This document shows positions 12,280 through 23,772 of a stretch of 64,000 nucleotides of DNA, one piece after another (within the stretch, counting starts at the first letter, position 1; each line of letters opens with the position of its first letter). The stretch is taken from assembly GCA_021613335.1 (NCBI GenBank), contig JAJTWR010000051.1, forward strand, positions 171,001 through 235,000, given 5' to 3'. Below the pieces are notes generated by a model. That model saw only the letters and a list, made by a program, of their open reading frames with translations. It did no database searches and was not told where the DNA came from. This DNA is from Whitmania pigra. Lineage: Eukaryota; Annelida; Clitellata; Hirudinida; Haemopidae. Both the position numbers and the translations under genes were made by a program.

Positions 12280-12701
12280 CGAGGTAAATATGTTTTTTGT
12301 TTACAGATGTTCGAAGTTCTATTTAATGTTATATTAAATATTCGAACAAAGTAGGATTGAGCTTTCAAATAATCATGTTTGAGAATAAACATTTCTTTTG
12401 AATAATTATTTTGTTACATTGAAATTAATATTTTATAAACAATCATTTATTTTCTGCATGATGTGTTTTCAAATGTGAATTTACTTTATTGTTACTTTTA
12501 CAGCTTTCATCGAACTATAAATGGTTAGCTCGATCTAAGAAACACTCTTCCCTTATTAAAGTAAATGAATTTTTAAAACTTTTTAAGTTCATTTATAACT
12601 TAATTAACTAAAATTCTTTAAATCTTAATAAAGATAAAATGCACTTTAGTCAATTTAATTTAACCTTATGTGGACATGTAACAATCCAACCAATTTTACC
12701 T
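12280..12701. other. Non-coding spacer
   Basis: AT-rich with nothing recognisable; it separates the PAN exon from the Foldback-type repeat. Confidence 0.35.
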
Positions 12702-12822
12702 CTATTTTAACGGGGTTGTTTTGATGGGACTATTTTCGGCCAGACCTATCTTGTTGCCGGGCTATTCTGACGGGGCTGTTTTGACAGGGCTATTTTGTCA
12801 TGGGTTATTTTGACGGGGTGCC
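12702..12822 (+). repeat. Solo arm of the Foldback-like element
   Basis: Tandem GACGGGGCTGTTTTGAC-type units. It ends in TTTTGACGGGGTGCC, exactly as the right end of the 56166-57192 element does (GACGGGGTGCC at 57182-57192). The opposite arm is not present nearby. Confidence 0.8.
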
Positions 12823-12880
12823 ACAAGTTGTTATGTATGAGGTCAGGACACAATGCGTTTTAGTGTTTCAAACATTTCAG

Positions 12881-13012
12881 TGGAATGCTTTTTCATATGT
12901 CAGTCGACAATTTAATAATGCAGCACCAAGGATGCCTGGTGAACCAAACCCTCCTATCGATGGCTTCGTACATTGGGTTCAAATGATTTGTCCAAAGGCT
13001 TGGATAATTTAA
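12881..13012 (+). pseudogene. C-type-lectin-like terminal exon remnant with EPN motif
   Basis: After an acceptor (AACATTTCAG) there are 43 codons to TAA. Seen: MPGEPNPPIDGF and VHWVQM, resembling the GEPN-containing C-terminal half of a C-type lectin domain. The usual final cysteine pair is not evident, so it may be degenerate. It lies directly after a solo Foldback arm and downstream of the PAN exon at 12008. Moderately supported; chance resemblance remains possible. Confidence 0.4.
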
Positions 13013-13429
13013 TGTTTTCTATGGTACATTGCTTCTGACCTTAATTGATTTGACAGACATTCTCTAATAACATTTAAATGATTTTTAATTAACATGTAAT
13101 TTTTTGTAATAAGTTAATAAGATTTTTTTAAGTTAGATAAAAACGACACATTACGGCAGTTCTATTAAAATAATAGAGCTGCAGATCGAATAAAAAAAAT
13201 GAAAAATCTTAAATATTTAGAATCAGCTAGTACAGTTTCTGCATTGAGAATTGGAAAATTATTTAGAAAATGCATGACTTCTTTCAGTGGCGTACCAAGG
13301 ATTGGTGGCAGAGGCTGTGCGCCCACCCTTTTTCCAGTTTTTCTGCTTTTTCCATTGAATGATCAGACTTCAAATTGCCATTAGGTATAACGTATCGATT
13401 GACATAAAACATAAAGTTATAAGATAAGA
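13013..13429. other. Non-coding with a hAT-like terminus
   Basis: Mostly AT-rich. The CAGTGGCGTACCAAGG string at ~13287 resembles a hAT terminal inverted repeat. No partner end was located. Confidence 0.35.
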
Positions 13430-13580
13430 TGCGTTTATTTTTATAGCGCTGTTAGAGTAAGTGTCAGGGGGCTCAACCATTTGAATAGAGCCTCGACCGA
13501 GATGCGCTTTTTGGCTGTGCAATATTGGTCGCGAACAAGACACGTAACGAATGTTGCCTTTTAAAATGTGCACTCGACGA
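13430..13580 (-). repeat. L2/CR1-like 3'-end repeat
   Basis: Homologous to 6577-6775: TTTATTTTTATAGCGCT followed by GGCTCAACCATTTGAATAGA. Minus-strand orientation, with an A/T-rich tail at 13430. Confidence 0.55.
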
Positions 13581-13747
13581 ATCCAAAAACCTCTGCTCTG
13601 AAATGGGGATAAGCATGGAGCTCAGCTCTTTCATTCACGAACTGCCGTCATCCTTTCATCAAATCTAATCTAGAAAAGAAATTCCGTCACAAAGGAAAGG
13701 TGATACTGCTGATGAAAAAATGGATTTTTAAGAGTGTTGTGTATTTA

Positions 13748-15449
13748 ATTATTTCAGTGTATGAATTAAATATAACTGGATTTTATTTATTTTCTAGGGA
13801 TTATCTAGTGCGATGCAATTTTATGTAATCATCACCATTGTTGTCACGTTTTTTAAAGAAAGTTCGTAACAGGTAGTACCGCTGTATCCACTCGAAACAA
13901 GGAAATTGGAACTATCTCTTATTTAATAAAAATCTAGCAAATTCATTGCGTTACGAATTGCTTTTTGAGGCTAGGAGAAACGTTTTAGTATAATAGTAAG
14001 GAATTCATTGCATTGTAAATCGCTAAAGGGTTAACGGACCTTAGGATTAATTAGAGAAATATGAATTTATTACTTTAATTCTTATAAATCCGAATTTATG
14101 ATGGTTCTGTTAAAGCTGCTGATTTTTGTTTTACAAAAGGTTGGCTAACATGGAAATAAACTATTTATATTAAATAAATTATCAAGTTAACTTAAACAAA
14201 TATTTAAATAATAAACAAGATTTGTTCCTCTCTGCACCAAGTGCAAACCATTGTTATGATTTATATTATTTCAACAAGATTTCAGTGCGACGACTTGAAG
14301 ACAATTTGCAACTTGATTATTGCCACGTTTCCATGACTACATCTGCTAACATTAACGTAAAGAACAAAAATCTATGTTTTTATTATTTTATAATATTCGA
14401 TAACATATACTTAAAAAGTTTCATATGACAATACAATATTTATTCTATGTTATCGTGATGACTTCTCATCTGCTTTTGCTGAAGGGTTATTTAAGTGCAG
14501 TTTTTACGTGAGAAGGAAAGATTGATAATTCTTTTCCTCTTGTTTTTTATGCACTTCTTTATTCATGAAAAAGAATTTTTTACCTAATGGCATGCTTTGT
14601 TACTTTTATAGGATATTAGGAGCCTTAAAGCAGTTGAGCAAACAACCTAACAAAAATTGTACCTAATTTTAAAATAAGTTGGGATCTTTATAATAATTAT
14701 AATTGATTGTGTAATATTGAATTAAACATATAATATATTTATATATTGAAATTATGAAATAAAGGTTATCAAAGCTTGCTCTAGGGGCTTATTCAGACAA
14801 ATCTAAACAATTTTCATTTTCTTGAAGAACATAATGATTGTTTCCCAAGTACTCATTGAAATTTCTATTATTCTTGAGATACATTCGAGTTGTAGCCAAT
14901 TAGAATCGTTCCAATACTGAGTTGCAACAGCAAGCCTGCATGTCCCTTAGACAACCCTTATCTTGTCCTTTCTTTGACCAATTTCTTCAAAGATGTTGAT
15001 TGTTCAATTATCTCGATGGAGGTAATGTGTGCATTTTTGTGCCAAACGAATGAGGAATGCGTTAGTTTCAACCAGTTGCCGAATAAGGAATGTCACATGT
15101 TTCGAACGCTTCCTTATCAAATTATTGAAAGAACGGGATGTAAACTGTTTGAGGTCGGTTGATTGTCGAGTACTTAATAATGTCGATTAATTTTCAAATA
15201 ATCTTTCCAAAAGATTCGAAGCAAAGACTCTTGTCTTCTAAATAGTAAGACGTTGTTTAGACATTTATTATTAGTTTAATTAGAATGGAATAATCTGAAT
15301 TAAAAGAAAACAAATAAAAATGCATTATTTTTTACAAAAAATTATGTCTTACAAAATTGTAATAACTACAGAAACTGGGCAACATTATTAATCAACTTTA
15401 GGAATTATCGAATATATATTTTTTTCTTCTTGGGAATATTTGTCCTATT
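13748..15449 (+). repeat. Segmental duplication, copy 1, right part
   Basis: Matches 59275-60970 through the promoter region, first exon and first intron of the fucolectin gene. Homology stops at CCTATTA (15449), just before the intron-1 acceptor, where the TAA-array flank begins. Confidence 0.9.
14834..15168 (+). pseudogene. Third PAN-fucolectin copy: exon 1 only, frameshifted
   Basis: ATG at 14834 and a signal-peptide-like start. A 4-base deletion relative to the two intact copies lies after the TCGTTCC motif (~14909) and shifts the frame to an early TGA. The downstream PAN coding sequence remains recognisable (FLCQTNEECVSFNQL) in the original frame from about 14974. The donor site position is retained but exon 2 is absent, replaced by the simple-repeat array. 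A clear pseudogene. Confidence 0.9.
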
Positions 15450-15459
15450 ACAACCATAC

Positions 15460-15538
15460 AATCCGAATCCAAAATTTTGAAATATAAATCTAAATAAAGC
15501 GTAGTCTTTAAGACGAAGAGTCCGAGCAGTTTGAGACA
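15460..15538 (+). repeat. ~75-bp conserved leader of a TAA array
   Basis: AAAATTTTGAAATATAAATC, then GACGAAGAGTCCGAGCAG and TTTGAGA, running straight into (ATA)n. Nearly the same ~75 bases precede the second large TAA array at 22655-22731. Probably the 3' end of an element whose tail is the microsatellite. Confidence 0.8.
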
Positions 15539-15618
15539 TAATAATAATAATAAAATAATAACAATAATAATAATATAATAATAATAATAATAAAATAATA
15601 ATAATAAGAATAATAATA

Positions 15619-15701
<83 letters not shown>

Positions 15702-16925
15702 TAACAATACTACATAATAAAGAAGAATAAAATAATAAGAATAATAATAATAATAATAATAATAAGAATATAATAATAATATAACAATAACAATACAATA
15801 AGATAATAATAAAATAACAATAACATAATAATAAGAATCATAATAATAATAATAATAATCATAATAATATAATAATAAATAATAATCTAATAATATAATA
15901 ATAATAATAAGAATATAATCTAATAATAAGATAATAAAGAAGAATAATCCTAATATAATAACGAATAATCCTAATCCTAATAATAATAATAATAACAATA
16001 GGAATAATAATAATCTAATAATAAGAATAATAACAAGTAACACTAACAATAACAATATAAATAACAATAATCATAATAATACTAATAAGAAGAATAAGAA
16101 TAAGAATCCTAAGATAAATAATAATCCTCCTAAGAATCCTCCTAATAATAAGAATCCGAATATAATAATAAAATCCCAATAACAAGTAACAATAAGAATC
16201 ACAAGAACAATAACAATCACCCTCATCCTAATTAAGAATACAATAATCATAAGAATAATCTAAGATAATACATAATCAACATCCTCCAGAATCCTAAGAA
16301 TAATAATAAATCCTATAATAATAATAATAAGAATAATAAGAATCCTCCTCCTAATAATCCTCCTAATCAACTCCTCCTCCTAATCCTACTCATCATCCTA
16401 ATACTACCTACTCCTCATAATAATAATAATCCTACTAATCATCTCATATCCTCCTCCTCCTCTCCTGACATCCTCCTCCTCCTCCTCCTCATACTCCTCC
16501 GCTCTCCTCCGCCTAATCTCCTCCTCCTCCTCTCCTCGATCCGCCTATCCTCCTCCTCATCCTCCTAATCACCCATCACTCACCTCTATCCTCCTAGTCC
16601 TCCTCCTCATCCTCATCAGCCTCCTCCTCATACTCTCTCCTCCTCCTCCTCCTCCTCCTCCTCACTCCTAATCCTCCTCCGCTCCCCTACTAATCCTCCT
16701 CCTCATCCGACTCCTCCTAATAATCCCTCCTCCTCCTCAAATTCATAATCCTACTCCTCTCATCCTCCTACTCCTCCTAATAACTAATCCTCCTCCTCAA
16801 TCCTACTCCTCCTCCTATCCTCCATCCTAATCCGCCTCCTAATCCTCCTCCTCCTACTAATCCTCCTCCTCCTACTCTCCTCCTCCTCCTCCGCCTCATC
16901 TCCGCCTACTCCTGCCCCTCCTCCT
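15539..16925 (+). repeat. Giant TAA array grading into TCC repeats
   Basis: From 15539 to ~16000 the array is nearly pure ATA with rare G or C. From ~16000 to 16350 AATCCT and AGAATCCT units increase. From ~16350 to 16925 it is TCC/CTC-rich. The long leucine/isoleucine/tyrosine frames on the minus strand here are artefacts of the repeat. Confidence 0.95.
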
Positions 16926-16971
16926 CCTCCCATGTGCCCGTTCGCTCCAATGTCTGCGATCCACGATAAAA

Positions 16972-17476
16972 GCAGTGATGGGTAGTATTTCAAATAAGTG
17001 ATTTAAAATCACCTTTGTGATTTTTTTATTGATTCAAAATCCTCGTGTGTTGTGGCGATTTTGATTTTTATTTTAAATGCTCTTTTTTGATGATTGATGA
17101 TTTTTTTATTATGTAAAAATTACGAATCATAAAATTTAAATTTTTAAATTTAGTTTTTTTTAATATATAATATTTTTCTTTATGACGTTATCAGTTGATA
17201 ATCGGTGCAGATTAAGCAGACTAGCAGTTAATGCCAATAATTGATTTAACGTTAATAGAAACATTTCCTTTTAAATAATACGGAATGATGTATGATCACA
17301 ATAATGGCGGCATCAAAGTTACTTGTAATTTTTACTTAAAAGTAACTTTTGGATGCTGTAACTTTTAACTTGAGTAACTTTTTGAGACAATACTCTTACT
17401 TATACTTAAGTAGCTTTTTGAGCTATTACTTTTACTTGTAACTAATTACCGAAATGAGGTAATTTTTACAACACTG
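16972..17476. mobile_element. hAT-type element ends (MITE or fragments)
   Basis: CAGTGATGGGTAGTATTTC at 16972 looks like a hAT left terminus. The stretch 17300-17476, rich in TAACTTTTTGAG and ACTTTTACTT and ending ACAACACTG, looks like a hAT right terminus. The two ends are not clearly complementary and no matching 8-bp target duplication was seen, so these may be two different elements. Confidence 0.5.
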
Positions 17477-17497
17477 TTGGTGACCAACATTTCATAC

Positions 17498-17909
17498 AAT
17501 AAAACAAATAAAATTTAATAAAATTTTAATTTTTTATTACTTTTGGTAATAAAATCATCTTGAGGCATCTTTCATTTTGAACCACTATATAATCACTGTT
17601 TAGTTAAAATTAACAAGTTCCAAACTTTTAGGAAATGAGTGTCAAGAGCCTAATAGATACATGCATAGAATATTTAGTTTTTAACTTTACTGAAACTTTG
17701 GCCAGGCTAGAAGGTTCGTCATTTTGTATGCAGAAAATATTGAAATATGAAAATTTATTACTCAAAACTTTACGGTTAAATATTAATGTTCGATAAATCT
17801 GTAAAACTAAAGGTCACAGACTGTAGTTTAAGCTTCAGTTTAAGTTTAAAATGTTTAATATAACTTTGAGCAGAATAGCTTTGAAACTAATGCGCATGCA
17901 TTGGACAGA
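17498..17909 (+). repeat. Upstream block of LRR gene 1, duplicated at 54160-54613
   Basis: AATTTTTTATTACTTTTGG to GCATGCATTGGACA recurs at 54160-54613 with few changes plus one internal duplication. It lies immediately upstream of the leucine-rich-repeat gene, so it may be a copied promoter region or an old repeat. Confidence 0.75.
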
Positions 17910-17968
17910 CATTATCATTTAAAATATCTGAGTAATAATAATAATAATTTCTCTTATTAGATCCTTCC

Positions 17969-20965
17969 ATGTCATCACACGTTAAAGTTCCACCATATGT
18001 ATTTGAAGAAATCCTCTTGAAAAGGAAAGAGATGGGTTGGGTGATTCCATCTGGCGACGTAGAAAAGTGTTTTTTGTACAGGGATGTCCTGCATTGGGTA
18101 AATATTGATGTGTCTCTGATTCATCACAAAGAGAAAGCATTGGAGTCAATGAAAACAGTGAAGTATCCTGTTAAGAAATTGTCTTTATTCGTTCAAAGTG
18201 TCAACGACAACATAGTCGAACACATTAGCGGACTTGGATCGGAATTAACATCCTTGGAACTTTCTTATATCAGAGGGTTGTTTTATTATTTAAATTTTTG
18301 TAACCAAAGTTGCATTAGAATTATTGTTCACTCAAATCTGATTTATCCTCTTTTAAGATTCATAACAAAGTTTTCCAACGAAAGATTCCCAAAACTTCAG
18401 AGACTAGTCTTGAGAAGAAATTTAAATCCATTAGGAAGAAGTCATCATAAAAACATCTTATCATTGGATTTTGGACACCATTCCGAAGTATTACGGGAAG
18501 TCAGAGTAGAGAATGAGATCATCGATATTTCGTTGATAAATTCTCTAAAGAGCCTTGCAAACCTTACAAGCTTGTCTGTCTCGAGATGCACTTTTCAGCC
18601 TCAACAGCGTGAAATGTTTTTTACAGAATTGGGTGCACTGGCAACATTGAGGTCATTATTTAACAACTTTTTATTAATTAAACAAATTATTTTATAATAC
18701 ACAATATTTATTTACATTCTAAAGACATTATTGCAAATTTGCACTCTACAATGTTTCAGAACCTTAAATTTAAGCCACATGGACCTAGTATTTGATGATC
18801 CAATTCTCTACAATATGCAAGAAAAATTGAGCAACTTGGAAAATTTTGATGTTTCTATGTCTAAGATTGGCAGGTAATTAAGAATTTTAATATTGTTATT
18901 ATTTATTCAAAGTAATAAAATAACATTAGTATTATTTACATTAAGCGAGTATTATATGCATATTTATTAATGACAACCAAACTGCAATTATTGAATTAGC
19001 TTGTGTAGAACTTTTTTTTTCAATATTTTAGCATGGACCTTCAATTGATAATGAACATTTCATTCAAAAAATGGAAAAAGCTGGGAATATATGGAGTTTC
19101 CAATGTGAATGATGATAAAGTTAAAGATCTTGCGGAAATGGTGAGAAATATTAAGTCAATTAACGAGGACGTCATTTCGTCATTTTCCAGGGGGAAAGGA
19201 CTTCATTCAGGAGTTTTCCTCTTCCCCAAAGTTACGTCCCTGCTAATTAGATATATTTGATTAGGTAGATTATATTGGATGTCCAATATATTGCCGCATA
19301 ATAATAGTAATGACATTTAATAATGTCTACTTCATATTTTATGCTGTTTTAAAATCAGCCAGTTACTGTTCTTTATACAGCATAAATAATTAATTAAACA
19401 TTCAAAAACTTTCATTTATGTAAATTTAAATAACATATAAATTTAAATGACATATTTGTCAACTCTCTTGATTTTAATGATTATTTTCAATCGCAGGTTT
19501 TTGCCAAATATCAACGACCAACATTTGAATCTCTGCTAAGCAATGCTGAATATTATTCCAGAGACCCCTTTTCTGCTGCACCATTTTGGGTTACTGACCT
19601 GTTACGCTCATTCCGTCATTCCGATGCTGATGATCAAACGTTGTTAAGGGTTCAAAATGTGAGTTTATTTTGTTAAGCCAATATCAAAATATTACTATTG
19701 TGTAAATATTATAAATGATAATATCAAATGTATGCTGTATTTGTTTATAAGCACTAACCTGAATTAATTTTATTTCATTGTAACATTCACAGATTGTACT
19801 AGATGCTTTCCATGACTATATTTATAATGAGGATATGAGGTTGGTCATAATTTGTTATTATTCCACATGTTGGGCGGAAATGACTTACTAGTTAATTTTT
19901 AATTTATTCAACTATATAATTCAATTTAATGAAACCAGAATAATCACTTTTTAGGAGCGAGATAGAAATTTTCGACCACACCCCTAGCTTCTTATTGTAA
20001 GTGATTTAATGGAGATTAAAAAATGATATTTTGGAGATTTACTGAAAATGGTACTTATTTTCTGTTTAGGAAAGTTGTCTTGATGCTCTGCTCTGCAAGG
20101 GAAGCTCATCGAAAAAAAGTTAGATGTTATTTTCTTTAATTTAATTATGCTAATGTCAAATTATAGTCAAATTTTAAGCAATTTATTATTTACAAAATAA
20201 TAACACTCTCATTATACTTTGTTACATTATTTGGAGTCTACTAATTGATACACTAATTTAAAAACTTGACAATTGTTGCAACAGGGATATCGTCCAAGCA
20301 TGGAGAAAATCCACCCTATGGTTATTTTGTTTTTATTTACAGTCTATCGAGGAATAAAAATTCTTAAAAATAACTAAATTATTTTATTATTATTTATTTA
20401 AATACTTTTGTTACAGCTCCACGCGGGGCACCTTAACAGACCGGATTATTGGGTTAGTCTAATAACAAATATGTTTAGTTAGAAGGAAGATATTGAAAAT
20501 AAGAAATTTTTATTAATGTCATACCACTTTAAAAGCATACATCGGTAATTATTATTATTATTATTATTAAATATATATCATTTAATCTGTTTTAGCTCTT
20601 AGATCGTCATGTCTTCGAATTCATTAAGGATTACGTTCGGAACGGGAATAGAAAATTGGCTGGGATAATTTCTGCAGAGGTTGAGAGCATTCCGGAATTG
20701 AAAGGACAAAGCGTTAGTGTTAAAACCATAGATATGCCTGTCATAAAATAATTTGTTTTAGTTTTCACTGCGCTTTCTTTTTTAAATTAGCACTTAATAT
20801 AAATTTTTCAAACCATTCATGATATTTGGTTATAGTTTTAATTTATTTTAAACATTAAATTAAACCTAACCAACTGTTTGCATTTATTATTTTTAGCTTT
20901 TTGACTTTGACAATATAAGATTTTTGAGAAAACACGAAATCAGACTTCCAATAGAGGTGTGCTGA
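17969..20965 (+). CDS. Leucine-rich-repeat protein, 12 exons (LRR gene 1)
   Basis: Exons: 17969-18276, 18358-18651, 18760-18873, 19032-19140 (or to 19230), 19497-19658, 19793-19839, 19955-19996, 20070-20118, 20285-20320, 20417-20452, 20596-20712, 20897-20965. All phases agree and give 460 residues (490 with the longer exon 4). Seen: leucine-rich segments LTSLELSYIRG, LTSLSVSRCTF and TLNLSHMDL in the first half. The second half is charged and helix-like (PFWVTDLLRSF, HVFEFIKDYV) with no motif I recognise. The first 81-bp intron (18277-18357) is in frame, so it could be retained. An acceptor ending at 17960 suggests a 5'UTR exon. It resembles adaptor-type LRR proteins in layout only; no function is assigned. 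Confidence 0.75.
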
Positions 20966-21057
20966 GCACGAAGCGGCCTTTGTTCTCGGATCACGGGATT
21001 TTAATCGAACGCTCTAAGAAACTCGCTTCGTAAACTACATGCAATTGTCATTAATCC

Positions 21058-21063
21058 AATAAA
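21058..21063 (+). terminator. Poly(A) signal of LRR gene 1
   Basis: AATAAA about 93 bases after the stop codon of the last exon, at a normal distance for an animal gene. Confidence 0.7.
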
Positions 21064-21649
21064 GTTATTAACCAAAACTGTTTTTGTTTGTTTATGAGTT
21101 TATTGAATCAAACAAACAAGCTATATATATAGAAAAAAAAAAACAAAATACGAAAGCAAATAACTTCAAATAAACTGCCTGCTTATAGATTCTTATCGGT
21201 TCAACAACTCCAAGGACATCCTTTCAATATAAGTGAAGTTGAGGCCTACACACCTTTAAACAAAAGTAAGTGTAGAACATAATATTAATTCAGTCTCGAG
21301 GAGACCTTAGGAGTATGAGTCATATCGTAGGTCCAAACTGTCTTCTCTGTATATTTACTATATTCACACGGTTTGAATATTTATTTATTGTTCATATGAA
21401 TGGACAAATCAGTAATCTTCTGCACGTAGTCCAGAGTAGAGATGTGAGCGTGAAATATTTCAATTGTTTTATTTCAAAATGTTTTGTTCTTTTTGAAATA
21501 TTTCAACACAAAAAAAAAACATAAAAAACAAAACAAAAAATTTATAACTTTATAAATGAAGTTTTGATGTTGCTGAAACCAATTGCAGTTTGTTTAGCAA
21601 TTTAGCATCTCTGCAAGTCCTACCAATAGCCTGGTGGAAAGGTACATGC
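21064..21649. other. Intergenic, one possible exon
   Basis: A stretch 21189-21268 has an acceptor and donor (TTATAG before, GTAAGT after) and an open frame reading FLSVQQLQGHPFNISEVEA. It could be an alternative 3' exon of LRR gene 1 or an orphan. The rest is non-coding. Confidence 0.3.
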
Positions 21650-22620
21650 TCATCACGGCTTCTTGCTAAAATATCTCCTAAGATTTTGTCATTGCCATAA
21701 CAACCGCTATGATCGAAAGAGGTTTAACATAACAATAACATAACAATTATTTATAGTGGTTAAGAAGACCTGTAATAACCACTCTTTTTAGTCTTAATAA
21801 CCGAATTTACTTAAGTAAATCTTAAATTTATCTACTGTGTCAGCATGGATGGTTTCCTTATCTAGTTTATTCCGTAGAGAAACCACCCTTGTCCTGAAAT
21901 AATTATTTTTTAAGTTTCCCGATGCCTTCCTATATAATTTACAATTGTGCCCTCTGGTAGAAGCACTTTTTGTGGCTTCGAAAAACTAAAAAGGGTAAAT
22001 GTTCAGGCAAAAGGCCTTCCCTTCCCGATAAAATTTTGAATGCCTCGATGAGGTCCCCTCTATTGTTTTCTCTTTTCCAGAGTCGTTAATTTACATCTAT
22101 TTAATCTTTCCTCGTAACTCAGCTTTCCAAAACCTTCTATCATCCTGGTTTCCCTTCTTTGTACTTTTTCCAACACTTCTACATCCTCTCTCAAATGAGG
22201 GTTCCACACTTGCGCACAGTACTCAAGATGTGGCCTTACTAATGCCTTATACAATCTCAGTATTACATCCTTGTCCCTACTCACTACTGTTCTCTTTATC
22301 ATTCCAAGTACTCTGTTTGCGTTTTTAGCAACTTCCATGCACTGTTGAGATGCTTTTCCATTGTTCTGCATTATTACCCCCAGATCTCTTTCATGATTAG
22401 CTTCAAAATGTTTCCACCAAATACATATTCAACTTTTGTGTTTTTGCATCCCATATGCATAATGGAGCATTTGCTTACGTTGAAAAGCATCTGCCAATCT
22501 TCTGCCCATTTGAATAACTTGTTAAAGTCTTCCTTAAGTATACCCAGTGTTTCAGTGCATATTCATTTATCAAAAATGATAAACAGAACCGACTCACCAC
22601 AAACACGTGTCGTGTGCTAA
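21650..22620 (-). pseudogene. CR1-like LINE, 3' half of reverse transcriptase
   Basis: On the minus strand the frames carry the late reverse-transcriptase/thumb pattern: MLFNVSKCSIMHMG, then RLYKALVRPHLEYCAQVWNP, LEKVQRR, LSYEERLNRCKLTTLEKR and RGDLIEAFKIL, spread over several frames with stops. The catalytic FADD region is lost. The 5' end is truncated near 22620, as is typical of LINE insertions. Confidence 0.8.
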
Positions 22621-22654
22621 TAAGAGAATTTAATCTAATTCAAAAGGTTTTGGC

Positions 22655-22731
22655 AAATCCGTGCAAAATTTTGAAATATAAATCTAAAATAAAGCCTAGT
22701 CTTTAAGACGAAGAGTCCGAGCAGTTTGAGA
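22655..22731 (+). repeat. ~75-bp conserved leader of a TAA array, second copy
   Basis: Same sequence as 15460-15538 with only a handful of changes, running directly into (AAT)n. Confidence 0.8.
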
Positions 22732-22783
<52 letters not shown>

Positions 22784-22812
22784 TAATAATAAGAATAATA
22801 ATAATAATAATA

Positions 22813-22851
<39 letters not shown>

Positions 22852-22872
22852 GAATAATAAATAATAATAATA

Positions 22873-22914
<42 letters not shown>

Positions 22915-22964
22915 GAATAATATAATAATAATAAAAATAATAGAATAATATAATAATAATAATA

Positions 22965-23030
<66 letters not shown>

Positions 23031-23053
23031 TAATAATAATATAATAATAATAA

Positions 23054-23088
<35 letters not shown>

Positions 23089-23220
23089 TAAAATAATAAT
23101 AATAATTAAGAATAATACTAATAATAATAATAATAATAATAATCATATAATAATATTAATAATAATAATAATAATAATCCTAATAATAATAATAATACTA
23201 ATAATACTAATAATAATTCT
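22732..23220 (+). repeat. TAA microsatellite array (left flank of the Dong-like LINE)
   Basis: Nearly pure TAA/ATA with occasional G. The open frames of isoleucine/leucine/tyrosine across it are not genes. Confidence 0.95.
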
Positions 23221-23223
23221 GAC

Positions 23224-23591
23224 ATGATTCTGAAACTCATGAAAGAAATCACTGGGCAAGAATTAGATGCATCCCTGAAAGATTTCTTTAGGATGGGCAA
23301 AAAGAGAGATGATGATCCAAATAATAGACCAGTACTTGTTAAACTGGAAAATTACACAGCCAAAAACTTGATAATGGAAAACAGTTTCAAGCTAAAGAAA
23401 AGTGTTACATTTAAAAATGTTATGTAAACCATGACATGTCAAAAGAAGAAAGAGAAGAATGTAGAAAGCTTATTTCTGAGAAAAAACATGAGATATCTCT
23501 GAAAGAAGATGCTGATTGTTGGGGCATAAGAATTAAAGGGCAACCTGGAAAATTCTTTGCAGTGACATACAAAAAGAATAACATTTTTTAA
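23224..23591 (+). pseudogene. Dong-like element: N-terminal RNA-binding-like segment
   Basis: Two frames join around 23427 with a one-base shift: first NNRPVLVKLENYTAKNLIM, then MSKEEREECRKLISEKK and GIRIKGQPGKFFAV. The pattern (a PVLVKL strand, a charged helix, then a WGIRIKG strand) resembles the small RNA-binding-type domain of LINE open frames. Belongs to the element by position and polarity. Broken by the frameshift and by TAA at 23589-23591. Confidence 0.6.
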
Positions 23592-23772
23592 ATGGAATGG
23601 GATCAGGTCAAGGAATTAAAAATGAAGTGGAAAAGAGTTTTAATAAATCTAATTCAAGAAAAATAACAAAATCAATAAATATATATAACAATATAAATCA
23701 TGACGAACAAGATATAAAATCAGTGTGTAGTCTTTTTCAGGTTCTTCACACTCCAGTTAGAAAAAGACAAAA

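Noticed and set aside
15405..16067. 220-codon leucine/isoleucine/tyrosine frame on the minus strand
   Set aside because: It is the translation of the TAA array; same for the frames at 22751-23146 and 46394-46720.
16972..17476. A single complete hAT MITE
   Set aside because: The two ends are not mutually inverted and flanking 8-mers differ, so a single element cannot be claimed.
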